From positions 4,216,001 through 4,280,000 of the forward strand of contig CP086683.1 of NCBI GenBank assembly GCA_030544685.1: a stretch of 64,000 bases of DNA, given 5' to 3'. The notes beneath the pieces were generated by a model. That model was not told where the DNA came from. It saw nothing but the letters and a program-made list of their open reading frames with translations, and did no database searches. Position numbers and translations under genes: made by a program. Origin of the DNA: Pseudomonas sp. B21_DOA. GTDB taxonomy: Bacteria; Pseudomonadota; Gammaproteobacteria; Pseudomonadales; Pseudomonadaceae. Below are positions 49,409 through 59,087 of the stretch, piece after piece; positions within the stretch are counted from its first letter, which is position 1, and each line of letters opens with the position of its first letter.

Positions 49409-49715
49409 GTAGCTCTGGTCAGCGGCTCCGTGAGGATCGCTGTGAGAACGGGGCGCAATTTATCAACATTCGTTTCGTTTGGGAAGCCTGTGATGAAATA
49501 TTTTTTGTTTTAAAACAGCCACTTATTATTTTCGCGCGAAAACCTTGGGTTTGGCCGCCGTGTATCACAGTGTGTACGCGGCCCGCGGCCATACACACCC
49601 TTGCAAAAAACATGTTCGGCGACACAGAGCGGATACCTCGCCACGCTTCAATGCCTCCACGGTTTCAAGGGTTCATCTCGTCCCTTGACTACAGGCTCGC
49701 AAAGGAGACGTCAGC
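49409..49715. other. 307-bp intergenic region between tRNA-Gln and the hydrolase gene
   Basis: No gene found. The part near 49495-49535 is strongly AT-rich and could hold the tRNA promoter or an UP element. GGAGAC precedes the hydrolase start. Confidence 0.4.
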
Positions 49716-50750
49716 ATGAAACAGGCTCTGCACACCTCAAAAATCACCCACGCGCTCGGCTTGTCGATGCTGGCGCTGTCGCTGCTCGGCGCGGTTGGCA
49801 GCGCTCAGGCGCAAACCACTGAACCGGCCGCCGCGAGCTATTCGGCGCCCTCAGCTTTCGGCCCGCTGAAACACATCAAGGCCGGCGTACTTGATGTGGC
49901 CTACGCCGAAACCGGTCCTGCCGACGGTCCCGTGGTGATTCTGCTGCACGGCTGGCCCTACGACATTCACAGCTACGACGAAGTCGCGCCACTGCTCGCC
50001 GCCAAGGGTTACCGCGTGCTGATGCCATATGCGCGGGGTTACGGCGATACGCAGTTCCTCTCCAAAGACACCCTGCGCAACGGCCAGCCGGCGGCGCTGG
50101 CCAGCGACGTGATCGACTTCATGGATGCGCTGAAAATCAAACAAGCGGTGCTTGGCGGCTACGACTGGGGCGCGCGTTCGGCTGACATCGTCGCAGCGCT
50201 GTGGCCAGAGCGGGTCAAAGCGCTGGTGGCAGTCAGTGGCTACCTGATCGGCAATCAGGCCGCCGGGCAAAATCCGCTGCCGCCGAAAGCCGAATTGCAA
50301 TGGTGGTACCAGTTCTACTTCGCCACCGAGCGCGGCCGCGCCGGCTATGAAAAGAACACCCACGACTTCGCCAAACTCATTTGGCAACTGGCTTCGCCGC
50401 AGTGGAAGTTTGATGACGCCACCTTCGACCGCAGTGCCAAGGCGTTGCAGAACCCCGATCACGTCGAGATCACTGTGTTCAACTACCGCTGGCGTCTGGG
50501 CCTGGTGCAGGGCGAGGCGAAATATGCCGCGCTGGAAGAGAAGCTTGCGACTGCACCGTCGATCAGTGTGCCGACGATTACGCTGGAAGGTGATGCCAAT
50601 GGTGCGCCGCATCCAAAGCCTGAGGATTATGCGAAGCGGTTTACCGGGAAATATCAGTTCAGGCTCGTTGAAGGAGGGGTCGGACACAATTTGCCTCAAG
50701 AGGCGCCGAAGGCATTCGCCCAGGCAGTAGTGGATGCCGACCAACTCTGA
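49716..50750 (+). CDS. Exported epoxide-hydrolase-like alpha/beta hydrolase
   Basis: A 344-residue alpha/beta hydrolase with a signal peptide of about 33 residues (MLALSLLGAVGSAQA, cleavage at AQA-QTT). The oxyanion motif HGWP starts at His78. The nucleophile is Asp150 in LGGYDWGARSAD, as in epoxide hydrolases and haloalkane dehalogenases, not a Ser. The catalytic His lies in GGVGHNLPQEAP near the C-terminus. YDIHSYDEVAPLLAAKGYRV is typical of the epoxide-hydrolase cap boundary. Periplasmic placement is unusual for the family but known from related proteins. Its substrate is unknown. It is convergent with the next gene. Confidence 0.85.
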   Translation: MKQALHTSKITHALGLSMLALSLLGAVGSAQAQTTEPAAASYSAPSAFGPLKHIKAGVLDVAYAETGPADGPVVILLHGWPYDIHSYDEVAPLLAAKGYRVLMPYARGYGDTQFLSKDTLRNGQPAALASDVIDFMDALKIKQAVLGGYDWGARSADIVAALWPERVKALVAVSGYLIGNQAAGQNPLPPKAELQWWYQFYFATERGRAGYEKNTHDFAKLIWQLASPQWKFDDATFDRSAKALQNPDHVEITVFNYRWRLGLVQGEAKYAALEEKLATAPSISVPTITLEGDANGAPHPKPEDYAKRFTGKYQFRLVEGGVGHNLPQEAPKAFAQAVVDADQL

Positions 50751-50783
50751 AGAAAACCTCCGGGGTCATTGAAACGGCTGTTT

Positions 50784-51809
50784 CTATTTGACCAGCCGTT
50801 TTTCCTTCGAAGGCCGATAACCGAAGTACGAGCTGTAGCACTTGCTGAAATGGCTCGGTGAGACGAAGCCACACGCCACCAATACTTCCACCTGCGACAG
50901 CTCAGTGTGTTGCAGCAGGCGTCGCGCCTCGGTGATGCGCAGTTCCAGGTAATAGCGCTGTGGCGTGGTGCCCAGTTGTTCCTTGAACAAGCGCTCGAGC
51001 TGGCGTCGTGAGCGGCCGGCGTAGACCGCCAGCTGCTCCAGTTCCAGCGGTTCTTCCAGGTTGGCGTCCATCAGCTTGATCACTTCACGCAACGGCGCAC
51101 TGACGCAGATGTTTTCATCCGGTTTGATCCGCCGGTAGCGCGACTCTTCGAAGGCGAGGATGTCTTCGATGCCCTCGACCAACGCTTTGCCGTGCAGGCC
51201 CTTGATCCAGTCGAGCGCCATGTGGAAAGCCCCGGACGGGCTCGACGCGGTGAGGCGGTCGCGATCGATCACATAAGGCTCGCTACTGACGTGGGTGCTC
51301 TTGGCGATTTCGGTGAGCGCCGGACGATGTTCCGGGTGGATCGAGCAGCGATAGCCATCGAGCAAACCGGCGCGGCCGAGAAACCACGATCCATTCCACA
51401 ATCCGGCGAGGCTCACGCCCCGCTCCGCTGCCGACTTGAGCAAGCCGATGAATTCGTCGCTGGCGCGCAGCTCGGTGCGATAACCACCGCAGACCACCAG
51501 CAGATCCAGTTCGTAAAGCGCAGCAGAATCCAGACGCGCATCGGGGCGAATGACCAGCCCCAAATCGCTGATCACCTCGCCATCACCCAGGCCGAAAGTG
51601 CGCGACGAGAACAATCCCGGACGCAAGAGGTTGGTGGTGACTACCGTGTCCAGCGCCTGGGTGAAGGCCGGAAGCGAAAAATGTTCGAGCAAGAGAAAGC
51701 CGGTGCGGGTCACGCCGGTGTCATCGGTATTTTGTTCATTCAGATAGCGAAGGTTCTTGCCCTTCATGCCACCGCTGAATTGACGTCGTTCAATCAAGGT
51801 CGGGTCCAT
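50784..51809 (-). CDS. GlxA-type AraC transcriptional regulator (DJ-1/PfpI plus HTH)
   Basis: A 341-residue regulator. The N-terminal part (about 30-200) is a DJ-1/PfpI-like class I glutamine-amidotransferase fold used as a ligand sensor; it has LLVVCGGYRTELRASDEF and SLAGLWNGSWFLGRAGLLDGYR, with Asn in place of the usual nucleophile region. The C-terminal AraC domain has LAVYAGRSRRQLERLFKEQLGTTPQRYYLELR and VACGFVSPSHFSKCYSSYFG, shortened here as GFVSPSHFSKCYSSYFG. In Pseudomonas this subfamily includes ArgR, GbdR and CdhR, which sense amino acids and quaternary amines. The start could also be ATG 51767. Confidence 0.85.
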   Translation of the reverse strand: MDPTLIERRQFSGGMKGKNLRYLNEQNTDDTGVTRTGFLLLEHFSLPAFTQALDTVVTTNLLRPGLFSSRTFGLGDGEVISDLGLVIRPDARLDSAALYELDLLVVCGGYRTELRASDEFIGLLKSAAERGVSLAGLWNGSWFLGRAGLLDGYRCSIHPEHRPALTEIAKSTHVSSEPYVIDRDRLTASSPSGAFHMALDWIKGLHGKALVEGIEDILAFEESRYRRIKPDENICVSAPLREVIKLMDANLEEPLELEQLAVYAGRSRRQLERLFKEQLGTTPQRYYLELRITEARRLLQHTELSQVEVLVACGFVSPSHFSKCYSSYFGYRPSKEKRLVK

Positions 51810-51857
51810 CGGTCGTTGTTATGCGGCGATAGTTGGCCGGTTCTGCGCAAGAGTCAA

Positions 51858-52787
51858 TCATGGCCGTGACTGGCGCGTCACGATTGGCGCCGGCTGTGCC
51901 ATCAGCTCTACGACCCAATCAATAAAAACCCGCAACTTCAGGCTCACATGCCGGTTCGGCGGATAGGCCAGATAAAGCGGCATCGATTCAAGCTGCCAGC
52001 CTTGAAACAATTGCACCAACTCGCCCCGCGCCACAGGGGCATCAGACATATACGTTGGCAGCCACAGCACACCCATGCCGGCCAGCCCTGCCGCGAGATA
52101 GGCATTGCCGTCATCCACCGCTAGCACATGGCGCCCCTTGATCTGCAGGCGCTCGGTGCCGTTGTGCAAGGTGTACGGAAGAGGTTTGCCGGTGCGCGCC
52201 CAGAGGAAAGCAACGACGCGGTGATGGGAGTCTTCCAGTTGGCGCGGATGGTCAGGCGTACCTTCGCGAGCCAGATAAGCCGGCGCGGCAAATACGCCCA
52301 AGGGCAGATCGGCAAGCTTGCGCGCCATCAACGATTGATCGAGCAGCTCGCCACCGCGCACCACGCAATCGACGTTCTCATCGATGATGTCGACGATGCG
52401 GTCGCTCACGCCCATGTCGATCTGAATGTCCGGGTAGCGCGCATGAAATTCCGGTAAGGCCGGCACCAGGATCAGCCGCGCGAACGGGCTCGGCACGTCG
52501 ATGCGCAAGCGTCCGCGCGGCCGTGCGGCGGCGCCGGGCAGGCTGGTTTCGGCGTCGTCCATGTCGGCCAGCAACTTGATCACCCGCTCGTAATACGCCG
52601 CACCATCGGCGGTAACGTTGACCTTGCGCGTGGTGCGGTTGAGCAGCTTGACCCGCAGCCGCGCCTCCAGTTGCTGCACCAATTGCGTCACCGTGGTCTT
52701 GCTCATGTGCAAGGTTTCGGCAGCCTTGGTGAAACTGCCCGCCTCGACCACCCGGGCAAAGGCCTGCATTGCATCGAAACGGTCCAT
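51858..52787 (-). CDS. LysR-family transcriptional regulator
   Basis: A 309-residue LysR regulator. The winged helix-turn-helix lies at 1-60 (MDRFDAMQAFARVVEAGSFT, AAETLHMSKTTVTQLVQQLE); the effector domain has RLRIDVPSPFARLILVPALP and CVVRGGELLDQSLMARKLA. It is divergent from the RidA gene at 52901 and may regulate it. It belongs to the large group related to the DmlR/AaeR type, whose effectors differ. Confidence 0.88.
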   Translation of the reverse strand: MDRFDAMQAFARVVEAGSFTKAAETLHMSKTTVTQLVQQLEARLRVKLLNRTTRKVNVTADGAAYYERVIKLLADMDDAETSLPGAAARPRGRLRIDVPSPFARLILVPALPEFHARYPDIQIDMGVSDRIVDIIDENVDCVVRGGELLDQSLMARKLADLPLGVFAAPAYLAREGTPDHPRQLEDSHHRVVAFLWARTGKPLPYTLHNGTERLQIKGRHVLAVDDGNAYLAAGLAGMGVLWLPTYMSDAPVARGELVQLFQGWQLESMPLYLAYPPNRHVSLKLRVFIDWVVELMAQPAPIVTRQSRP

Positions 52788-52900
52788 CCGCGCCCCTCGA
52801 TTGTTTGGGGTTTACAAACAGTGAACGCCAAGCTTGCGCGTTTATCCGGCAGCTGCAAATACCTAAAGTCGCTCCATCAACCACTGATGGAGTCAGCACC

Positions 52901-53299
52901 ATGTCTAAGCGCGATGTCGTTTTCCCACCTGCCCGCCATGCCCTGTACGAGCGTCACCGTTACTCGCCGGCAATTCGCTCCAACGGTTTTCTGTTTGTCT
53001 CCGGACAAGTCGGCAGCCGCGAGGACGGTTCACCCGAGGCCGATTTGCCCGGTCAGGTGCGCACGGCGTTCAACAACCTCAACGCGATCCTCGCTGCGGC
53101 CGGTTGCAGCTTCGACGACGCGGTGGATGTCACTGTGTTCATGGTCGATCCGCACTCGACGTTCGAAACAATCTGGAGTGTGGTCCCAGAGTTCTGGGGC
53201 GAAGCGCCGTTCCCGACTGTCACCGCTGTCGGCGTGACCTGGCTGGCGGGTTTCGATTTCGAGATCAAGGTGATTGCGAAACTGCCCGAAGCGGCCTGA
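52901..53299 (+). CDS. RidA-family protein
   Basis: A 132-residue RidA-fold protein beginning MSKRDVVFPPARHALYERHR, with SNGFLFVSGQVGSREDGSPE and CSFDDAVDVTVFMVDPHSTF. The catalytic Arg of RidA is not evident near the C-terminal FPTVTAVGVTWLAG, so it belongs to another subgroup. ATG 52901 follows GGAG; the reading from 52769 runs into the regulator's promoter and is rejected. It is divergent from the LysR gene, 113 bp away. Confidence 0.85.
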   Translation: MSKRDVVFPPARHALYERHRYSPAIRSNGFLFVSGQVGSREDGSPEADLPGQVRTAFNNLNAILAAAGCSFDDAVDVTVFMVDPHSTFETIWSVVPEFWGEAPFPTVTAVGVTWLAGFDFEIKVIAKLPEAA

Positions 53300-53456
53300 C
53301 CGGCGCCGCACACAAACAGACACAACGCGCCGGCACGGAGGCTGGCCAATCTCCTCGCGAATGCGTATAACCTCGCCGTTTCGTCTACCCTGACGTGGCG
53401 CGCCGCTCTGTAGCGGCAGCCCTTCGAATGTTGACGCTTATGAAACGGAGAATTCT

Positions 53457-54320
53457 ATGTTCAAGCGTACCCTCGCCCTCACCGCCGGTCTGGCGCTGTC
53501 CTTTTCTGCCCTGATGACGCAGGCCGCTGATGTCCTGCGCGTCAGCGCGATTCCCGACGAAGCTCCGACCGAGCTGCTGCGCAAGTTCGAACCGCTGGGT
53601 GCCTATCTTGAGCAGCAGTTGGGCATGAAGGTGCAGTTTGTGCCTGTCGCCGACTACCCGGCGGTGGTTGAAGCGCTGGCCACCGATCGCCTCGATATGG
53701 CCTGGCTCGGCGGTTTCACTTTTGTGCAGGCACGTTTGAAGACCGACGCTACCACGCCAGTGATTCCGCTGGTGCAGCGCGAGCAGGACGCGCAGTTCAC
53801 CAGCAAATTCATCACCGCCGACCCGAACGTGAAAAGCCTCGCCGACCTCAAGGGCAAAACCTTCGCCTTCGGTTCGGTGTCGTCCACCTCCGGCAGCCTG
53901 ATGCCGCGTTACTTCATGCTGAAAAACGACGGCATCAAGCCTGAAGGCTATTTCAGCCGCGTTGCCTATTCCGGCGCACATGACGCCACCGTTGCCTGGG
54001 TGCAGGCCGGTAAGGTCGATGCCGGTGTGTTGAACGCCAGTGTCTGGCAGAAACTGGTCGACGCTGGCAAGGTCGACACCAATAAGGTCAAGGTCTTCGC
54101 CACCACCCCGACCTACTTCGATTACAACTGGACCGTGCGCGGCACCCTTGATCCGAAGCTGGCCGCGAAAATCAAGAAAGCTTTCCTCGACCTCGACCCG
54201 GCCAACCCTGAGCAGAAGAAGATCCTCGATCTGCAGGCCGCCAGTCGCTTCATCGACACCAAGCCCGAGAACTACAAGGGCATCGAGGAAGCCGCCCGCG
54301 CCGCCGAACTGCTGAAATGA
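53457..54320 (+). CDS. Oxyanion-type ABC transporter substrate-binding protein (PhnD/selenate-type)
   Basis: A 287-residue periplasmic protein of the phosphonate/phosphite-binding (PhnD-like) family. The signal peptide is [20 protein letters not shown] with cleavage after AQA/ADV. The mature start [20 protein letters not shown] and [20 protein letters not shown] (the anion-binding SSTSG loop) are typical. In Pseudomonas annotation this gene is often called putative selenate-binding, though the substrate has not been shown here. It heads a four-gene operon with an ATPase and two permeases, overlapping the next gene by ATGA. Confidence 0.85.
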   Translation: MFKRTLALTAGLALSFSALMTQAADVLRVSAIPDEAPTELLRKFEPLGAYLEQQLGMKVQFVPVADYPAVVEALATDRLDMAWLGGFTFVQARLKTDATTPVIPLVQREQDAQFTSKFITADPNVKSLADLKGKTFAFGSVSSTSGSLMPRYFMLKNDGIKPEGYFSRVAYSGAHDATVAWVQAGKVDAGVLNASVWQKLVDAGKVDTNKVKVFATTPTYFDYNWTVRGTLDPKLAAKIKKAFLDLDPANPEQKKILDLQAASRFIDTKPENYKGIEEAARAAELLK

Positions 54321-55113
54321 CCCTACGCCTCACCCAGGGCAGCCTGCGCCATGCCAATGGCGTCGATGCCCTTCGCACTATCGACGTACAGATTGGCACT
54401 GGCGAACAGGTCGCGATCATCGGCCCGTCCGGCGCGGGCAAATCAAGCCTGCTCAATCTGCTGGCGACCGCGCTCAAGCCCAGCAGTGGCGAGATCGAAG
54501 TGCTCGGCGAACGTGCCTGGCACTTGTCGGCGCGCCAGCGGCAGCGCCTGCGTGCGCGCATCGGTCTGGTGCATCAGGCGCCACCGATTCCGCCGCGTCA
54601 GCGGGTGATTACGGCCGTGCTGGCCGGCAAGCTCGGTCAGTGGAGTCTGGGCAAAAGTCTGCTGAACCTGCTGCATCCGCTGGATGTGGCGGGGCGCGCG
54701 CGGCGTTGGCGCGGTTGGATCTGGGCGATAAATTGTTCGCCCATTGCCAGCAGCTATCCGGCGGGCAACTGCAGCGCGTCGGCATTGCGCGGGTGCTGTA
54801 TCAGGCGCCGGAAATATTGCTCGCCGACGAGCCGGTGTCAGCGATGGACCCGGTGCTCGCCGGCCACACATTGTCGATCCTGTCGCGCCATGCTCGCGAG
54901 CACAACGTCACACTGGTGGCGAGCCTGCACGCAGTGGATCTGGCGCTGGCGCACTTTCCACGGATCATCGGTTTGCGCGACGGGCAGATTCTTTTCGACT
55001 GCCGTTCTGACGAAGTCAGTCGCGACAAGCTCGATGCGTTGTACGCCAATGAACAACTGCAATCGCCTGCACCAGCGGCCGCGCCTTTGATTGTGCAGAT
55101 TCCGCGATGCTGA
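54317..55113 (+). CDS. Oxyanion-type ABC transporter ATP-binding protein (one frameshift)
   Basis: A PhnC-like ATPase of about 265 residues. Walker A is GPSGAGKS (36-43), Q-loop [12 protein letters not shown]; after the break come the signature [15 protein letters not shown], Walker [13 protein letters not shown] and switch His [13 protein letters not shown]. The frame breaks at 54691-54694: GTGGC is followed by four G, and five G give [18 protein letters not shown]. As written the protein runs on as Arg/Trp-rich nonsense to 55090. The stop at 55113 overlaps the first permease start. Confidence 0.87.
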
Positions 55114-55934
55114 AAGCTGATTCACGGGACCCGGCGGCGTGGCCGCGATTGTTGCTGACGCTGCTGGCGCTTGCGCTGTTGTGGCCGGGCATTCAACTCA
55201 GCGAGCTGGACCTGGGCGTGTTGTTTCAGGCCGATAGCCAGAACGAAATGGGCCGTTTCGTTTCGGCGTTCTGGCCCCCGGCGCACGATCAAGCGTTCCT
55301 GCAACTGCTGCTCAAAGCCACCCTGCAAACCTTGGCGATTGCCACGGCCGGCATGGCCCTGGCCCTGCTGCTGGCAGTGCCGGCCAGCCTGATCGCCAGT
55401 CGCGGGTTATCGCTCTCGGCGGCGTCACGGGGCGGCGTGCCGAGCCTGCTTGGGCGGTTGCTGCGCTGGCCGGTGCGCGGCTTGCTGATCTTTCTGCGCA
55501 GCGTGCCGGAAATCGTTTGGGCGCTGTTGTTCGTCCGCGCGGTCGGCCTCGGCCCGGCGGCGGGTGTGTTAGCCATCGCTATCACCTACAGCGGCATGCT
55601 CGGCAAGGTCTACGCAGAAATTTTCGAATCCACCGACCAGCGTCCGGCGCACGCGTTGTTGCAGGCCGGCAGCGGTCGACTGGCGGCGTTCGCTTACGGC
55701 ACGTTGCCGAACGTCGCCGCCGAATTGCTCTCCTACACCGTCTACCGCTGGGAGTGCGCGATCCGTGCCTCGGTGGTGATGGGCTTTGTTGGTGCCGGTG
55801 GCCTGGGGCAACAGATTGACTTGTCGATCCGCATGTTCGCCGGCGGTGAAGTCGCCAGCATGTTGCTGACGTTCCTGCTGCTGGTGCTGTGCGCCGATCA
55901 ACTCAGCCGTTTGCTGCGCTGGAGGCTGACATGA
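55107..55934 (+). CDS. Oxyanion-type ABC transporter permease 1
   Basis: A 275-residue PhnE-like inner-membrane permease with about six segments. [20 protein letters not shown] and [20 protein letters not shown] form the ATPase-contact loop; [22 protein letters not shown] follows. It overlaps the ATPase by 7 bases and the next permease by ATGA. Confidence 0.88.
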   Translation: MLKADSRDPAAWPRLLLTLLALALLWPGIQLSELDLGVLFQADSQNEMGRFVSAFWPPAHDQAFLQLLLKATLQTLAIATAGMALALLLAVPASLIASRGLSLSAASRGGVPSLLGRLLRWPVRGLLIFLRSVPEIVWALLFVRAVGLGPAAGVLAIAITYSGMLGKVYAEIFESTDQRPAHALLQAGSGRLAAFAYGTLPNVAAELLSYTVYRWECAIRASVVMGFVGAGGLGQQIDLSIRMFAGGEVASMLLTFLLLVLCADQLSRLLRWRLT

Positions 55935-56699
55935 GGCGCCTGATCAATCTGCTGTTGCTCGCCGCCATTGCGCTCTCGGTAGTCGCGTCTTTCGCTTATC
56001 TGGAACTGGATCTGGCCGAACTGGGCAGCGCCAACGAGCCTCAAGCAGATGGGCAGTTATGTGCAGCGCTTTCTCAGCCCTGACTTGAGCGCCAGTTACC
56101 TGAAAGCCATCGCCCACGGTTCGCTGGAAACCCTGGCCATGTCGGCCCTCGGCACCCTGCTCGCGGCGTTGTTCGGCATCGTCCTGGCGCTGCCCGCCGC
56201 CGGGCGTTTCGGCTGGCCGCTGCAAAGTGCGGCGCGTCTGCTGCTCAACGGCTTGCGGGCGATTCCGGAACTGGTCTGGGCGGCGCTGATGGTGCTCGCA
56301 GCCGGCCTCGGCCCGAACGCCGGCACCCTCGCCCTCGCCCTGCACACTACCGGCGTGCTCGGCCGGCTGTTTGCCGAAGCGCTGGAAAACACCCCGCCGC
56401 AACCGGCCGAGGCGATCCGCTTGCAGGGCGGCAATCCGATTCTGGCGTTCTGCTACGGCACCCTGCCCAACCTCGCCCCGCAACTGCTTGCCTACTGCCT
56501 GTATCGCTGGGAAAACAACATCCGCATGGCCAGCGTGCTGGGTTTTGTCGGCGCTGGCGGGCTGGGGCAGATGCTGTATGTCAGTCTCAGTCTGTTCCAG
56601 GAAGCCCAGGCCAGCACGGTGATTCTGGCGATGCTGTTGCTGGTGTTTCTGGTTGACTGGCTGAGCGCCTGGAGCCGGCAGCGTTGGGTCAAAGCGTAG
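55931..56699 (+). CDS. Oxyanion-type ABC transporter permease 2 (one frameshift)
   Basis: A second PhnE-like permease of about 255 residues, paralogous to the first ([55 protein letters not shown]). The start [17 protein letters not shown] at 55931 overlaps the previous stop. The frame changes at about 56034-56040: GCCAACGAGCCTCAAG reads into a stop at 56081, while dropping one G there, or adding two bases, gives SLKQMGSYVQRFLSPDL. Unlike the other breaks, this one is not in a homopolymer. Last gene of the operon. Confidence 0.85.
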
Positions 56700-56877
56700 G
56701 CCGAGTGGATATCTGGCAAAAGCTGATTATGCTTCAGGAAACCTTGCAGCCCTGCGAGGCGGTCAGACTGTGCAAGCTTCACGCGAGAGCAACGGCGGCA
56801 GATGCCAACGGGCCAGAGTGCGACAGGCAGTAACGGGGGACTCCGGCCTACAACAATAAGCACGACGGAGAACACCC

Positions 56878-58556
56878 ATGGCCACAATCGACACAGCATC
56901 CACCGGCACACCGCCCCGCAGCGGCGGCATCACCAGGGAGGAGCGCAAGGTCATCTTCGCTTCCTCGCTGGGCACGGTTTTCGAGTGGTACGACTTTTAC
57001 CTCTACGGCTCACTGGCGGCGATCATCGCCAAGCACTTCTTTGCCGGCGTCAACGAAACCACCGCGTTCATCTTTGCCCTGCTGGCCTTCGCTGCCGGGT
57101 TCGCCGTGCGGCCGTTCGGCGCCATCGTCTTCGGGCGCCTGGGAGACATGATCGGGCGCAAACACACGTTTCTGATCACCATCGTGATCATGGGCGTGTC
57201 GACGGCAATCGTCGGTCTGCTGCCCGGCTACGCAACCATTGGCGTCGCCGCCCCGGTGATTCTGATCACCCTGCGTCTGCTCCAGGGGCTGGCGCTGGGT
57301 GGTGAATACGGCGGCGCCGCGACCTACGTGGCCGAACACGCGCCACGTAATCGCCGTGGCTTTTTCACCTCGTGGATTCAAACCACCGCCACTCTCGGTC
57401 TGTTCATGTCGCTGCTGGTGATCCTCGCCTGCCGCACAGCGCTGGGCACCGAAGCGTTCGAGGCGTGGGGCTGGCGGATTCCGTTTCTGCTGTCGATCAT
57501 TCTGCTGGCCGTGTCGGTGTATATCCGCCTGCAACTGAGCGAGTCGCCGGTGTTCCAGAAAATGAAGGACGAAGGCAAGGCTTCGAAAGCGCCGCTGACC
57601 GAATCCTTCGCGCGCTGGGACAACCTCAAAGTGGTGATCATGTCCCTGCTCGGCGGCACCGCCGGGCAAGCGGTGGTCTGGTACACCGGGCAGTTCTATG
57701 CGCTGTTCTTCCTGTTGCAAACATTGAAGATCGATCCGCAGACCGCCAACCTGCTGATCGCCGGCTCGCTGCTGATCGGCACACCGTTCTTCGTGATTTT
57801 CGGCAGCCTGTCCGATCGCATCGGGCGCAAGCCGATCATCATGGCCGGGTGCATCTTGGCTGCGCTGACGTACTTTCCGATCTTTCATGCGCTGACCCAG
57901 TACGGCAACCCGGACGTGTTCGTCGCCCAGGAAAAAATCCGGTCAAGGTGATCGCCAGTCCCGAGCAGTGCTCGTTCCAGTTCGATCCGGTGGGCAAGGC
58001 CAAATTAACCAGTTCCTGCGACCTGGCCAAGACGCTGCTGGCGAAACGCGCGATCCCGTACGAGAACGTCGCCGCCGAACCGAACACGGTGGCGCAGGTG
58101 CGCATCGGTGACCGCGTCGTCGAGAGCTTCGAAGGCAGCGCCCTCCCCGCCGCCGACTTCAAGACCCGCAACGACGCCTTCACCGCCAACCTCGGCGCGG
58201 CGCTGAAAGAAGCCGGTTACCCGGAAAAAGCCGACCCGGCGAAAATCAATTATCCGATGATGCTGCTCCTGCTGACCGTGCTGGTGATCTACGTGACCAT
58301 GGTGTATGGCCCGATCGCCGCGTGGCTGGTCGAGCTGTTTCCGACGCGCATCCGCTACACCTCGATGTCGCTGCCCTACCACATCGGCAACGGCTGGTTT
58401 GGCGGCTTCCTGCCCACCGTGGCCTTCGCCATGGTCGCCGCCACCGGCGATATCTACTACGGGCTGTGGTACCCGATCGTCATCGCAGTGGCGACGGCGA
58501 TACTCGGCACCTTCTTCCTGCCGGAAACCAAGGATCGCGACATTCTGAAAGACTGA
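56878..58556 (+). CDS. MHS-family MFS transporter with an extra soluble loop (one frameshift)
   Basis: A metabolite:H+ symporter (ProP/ShiA-like) of about 559 residues. SSLGTVFEWYDFYLYGSLAA opens the first segment; the family loop RPFGAIVFGRLGDMIGRKHT and LQGLALGGEYGGAATYVAEH follow. The frame breaks at 57932-57937: GCCCAGG is followed by six A; seven give QEKNPVKVIASPEQCSFQFD. The segment of about 100 residues after the break (NPVKVIASPEQCSF to PEKADPAKINYP) is soluble and lies between late membrane segments; most MHS proteins lack it, though some have it. The substrate is unknown (organic acid or betaine class). Confidence 0.85.
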
Positions 58557-58568
58557 AATCGCCGTTGC

Positions 58569-58590
58569 GCCCTCTCCTGCGGGAGAGGGC
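58569..58590 (+). terminator. Hairpin after the MHS transporter gene
   Basis: Stem GCCCTCTCC / GGAGAGGGC with a TGCG loop. No T run follows on the plus strand, so it may be a repeat-derived hairpin and not a true terminator. Confidence 0.5.
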
Positions 58591-58663
58591 CTCGCCGCTG
58601 AAAAATTTCGAACGTCTGCCGCCCCGCTGTCTCCAATGTTTACACCCACAGGAGGCCAGCGCC

Positions 58664-58882
58664 ATGAACCCCAACGACGACAAAACCCCCAACGCCCCGC
58701 CCACCGATGCCAGCGGTAAACCGGTGAACGTGGTCGAACGCGATCTGCAGGACCGTGACGAAAAAACCGAAGGCGTGGACAAGGTCATCACGCCGTCTTC
58801 CACTCGGGTCAAAGAGCAGGAAGCCGAAGAACTGCAGCGCAAGGTTGATGAGATCGAGCGTAAGGTGGCGGACGGGAATTGA
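58664..58882 (+). CDS. Small charged protein of unknown function (72 aa)
   Basis: A 72-residue, highly charged protein: MNPNDDKTPNAPPTDASGKP, then a helical C-terminus (EEAEELQRKVDEIERKVAD-like, seen as ELQRKVDEIERKVADGN). It has no signal or membrane segment. GGAGGCC lies before ATG 58664. Likely disordered N-terminus and short coiled coil. I recognise no family. Confidence 0.7.
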   Translation: MNPNDDKTPNAPPTDASGKPVNVVERDLQDRDEKTEGVDKVITPSSTRVKEQEAEELQRKVDEIERKVADGN

Positions 58883-59012
58883 TTCGGGAGTGACTGTTGT
58901 CGCGACTCGGGGTGACGCCCCGGATTGTGGTTGCAGTCACCCGTTTCATCCTGCTTATCAATGCGCAACGGTGTGCAAGTGCGTGACTACCACTGATCGG
59001 AAAACCCCGTCA

Positions 59013-59032
59013 ACCTGTCAGGTTTGACAGTG
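59013..59032 (+). promoter_or_regulatory. Lux-box-like palindrome before the 1316-aa repeat protein
   Basis: ACCTGTCAGGTTTGACAGTG, with CTGTCA at 59015-59020 and TGACAG at 59025-59030. It fits the CT-N12-AG form of LuxR-family sites and lies 57 bp before ATG 59088. Confidence 0.6.
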
Positions 59033-59087
59033 GGCAGATACTTCGAATCAGCTTACAACAGGCCATCTCCTTCGGATGGATTGGCCG

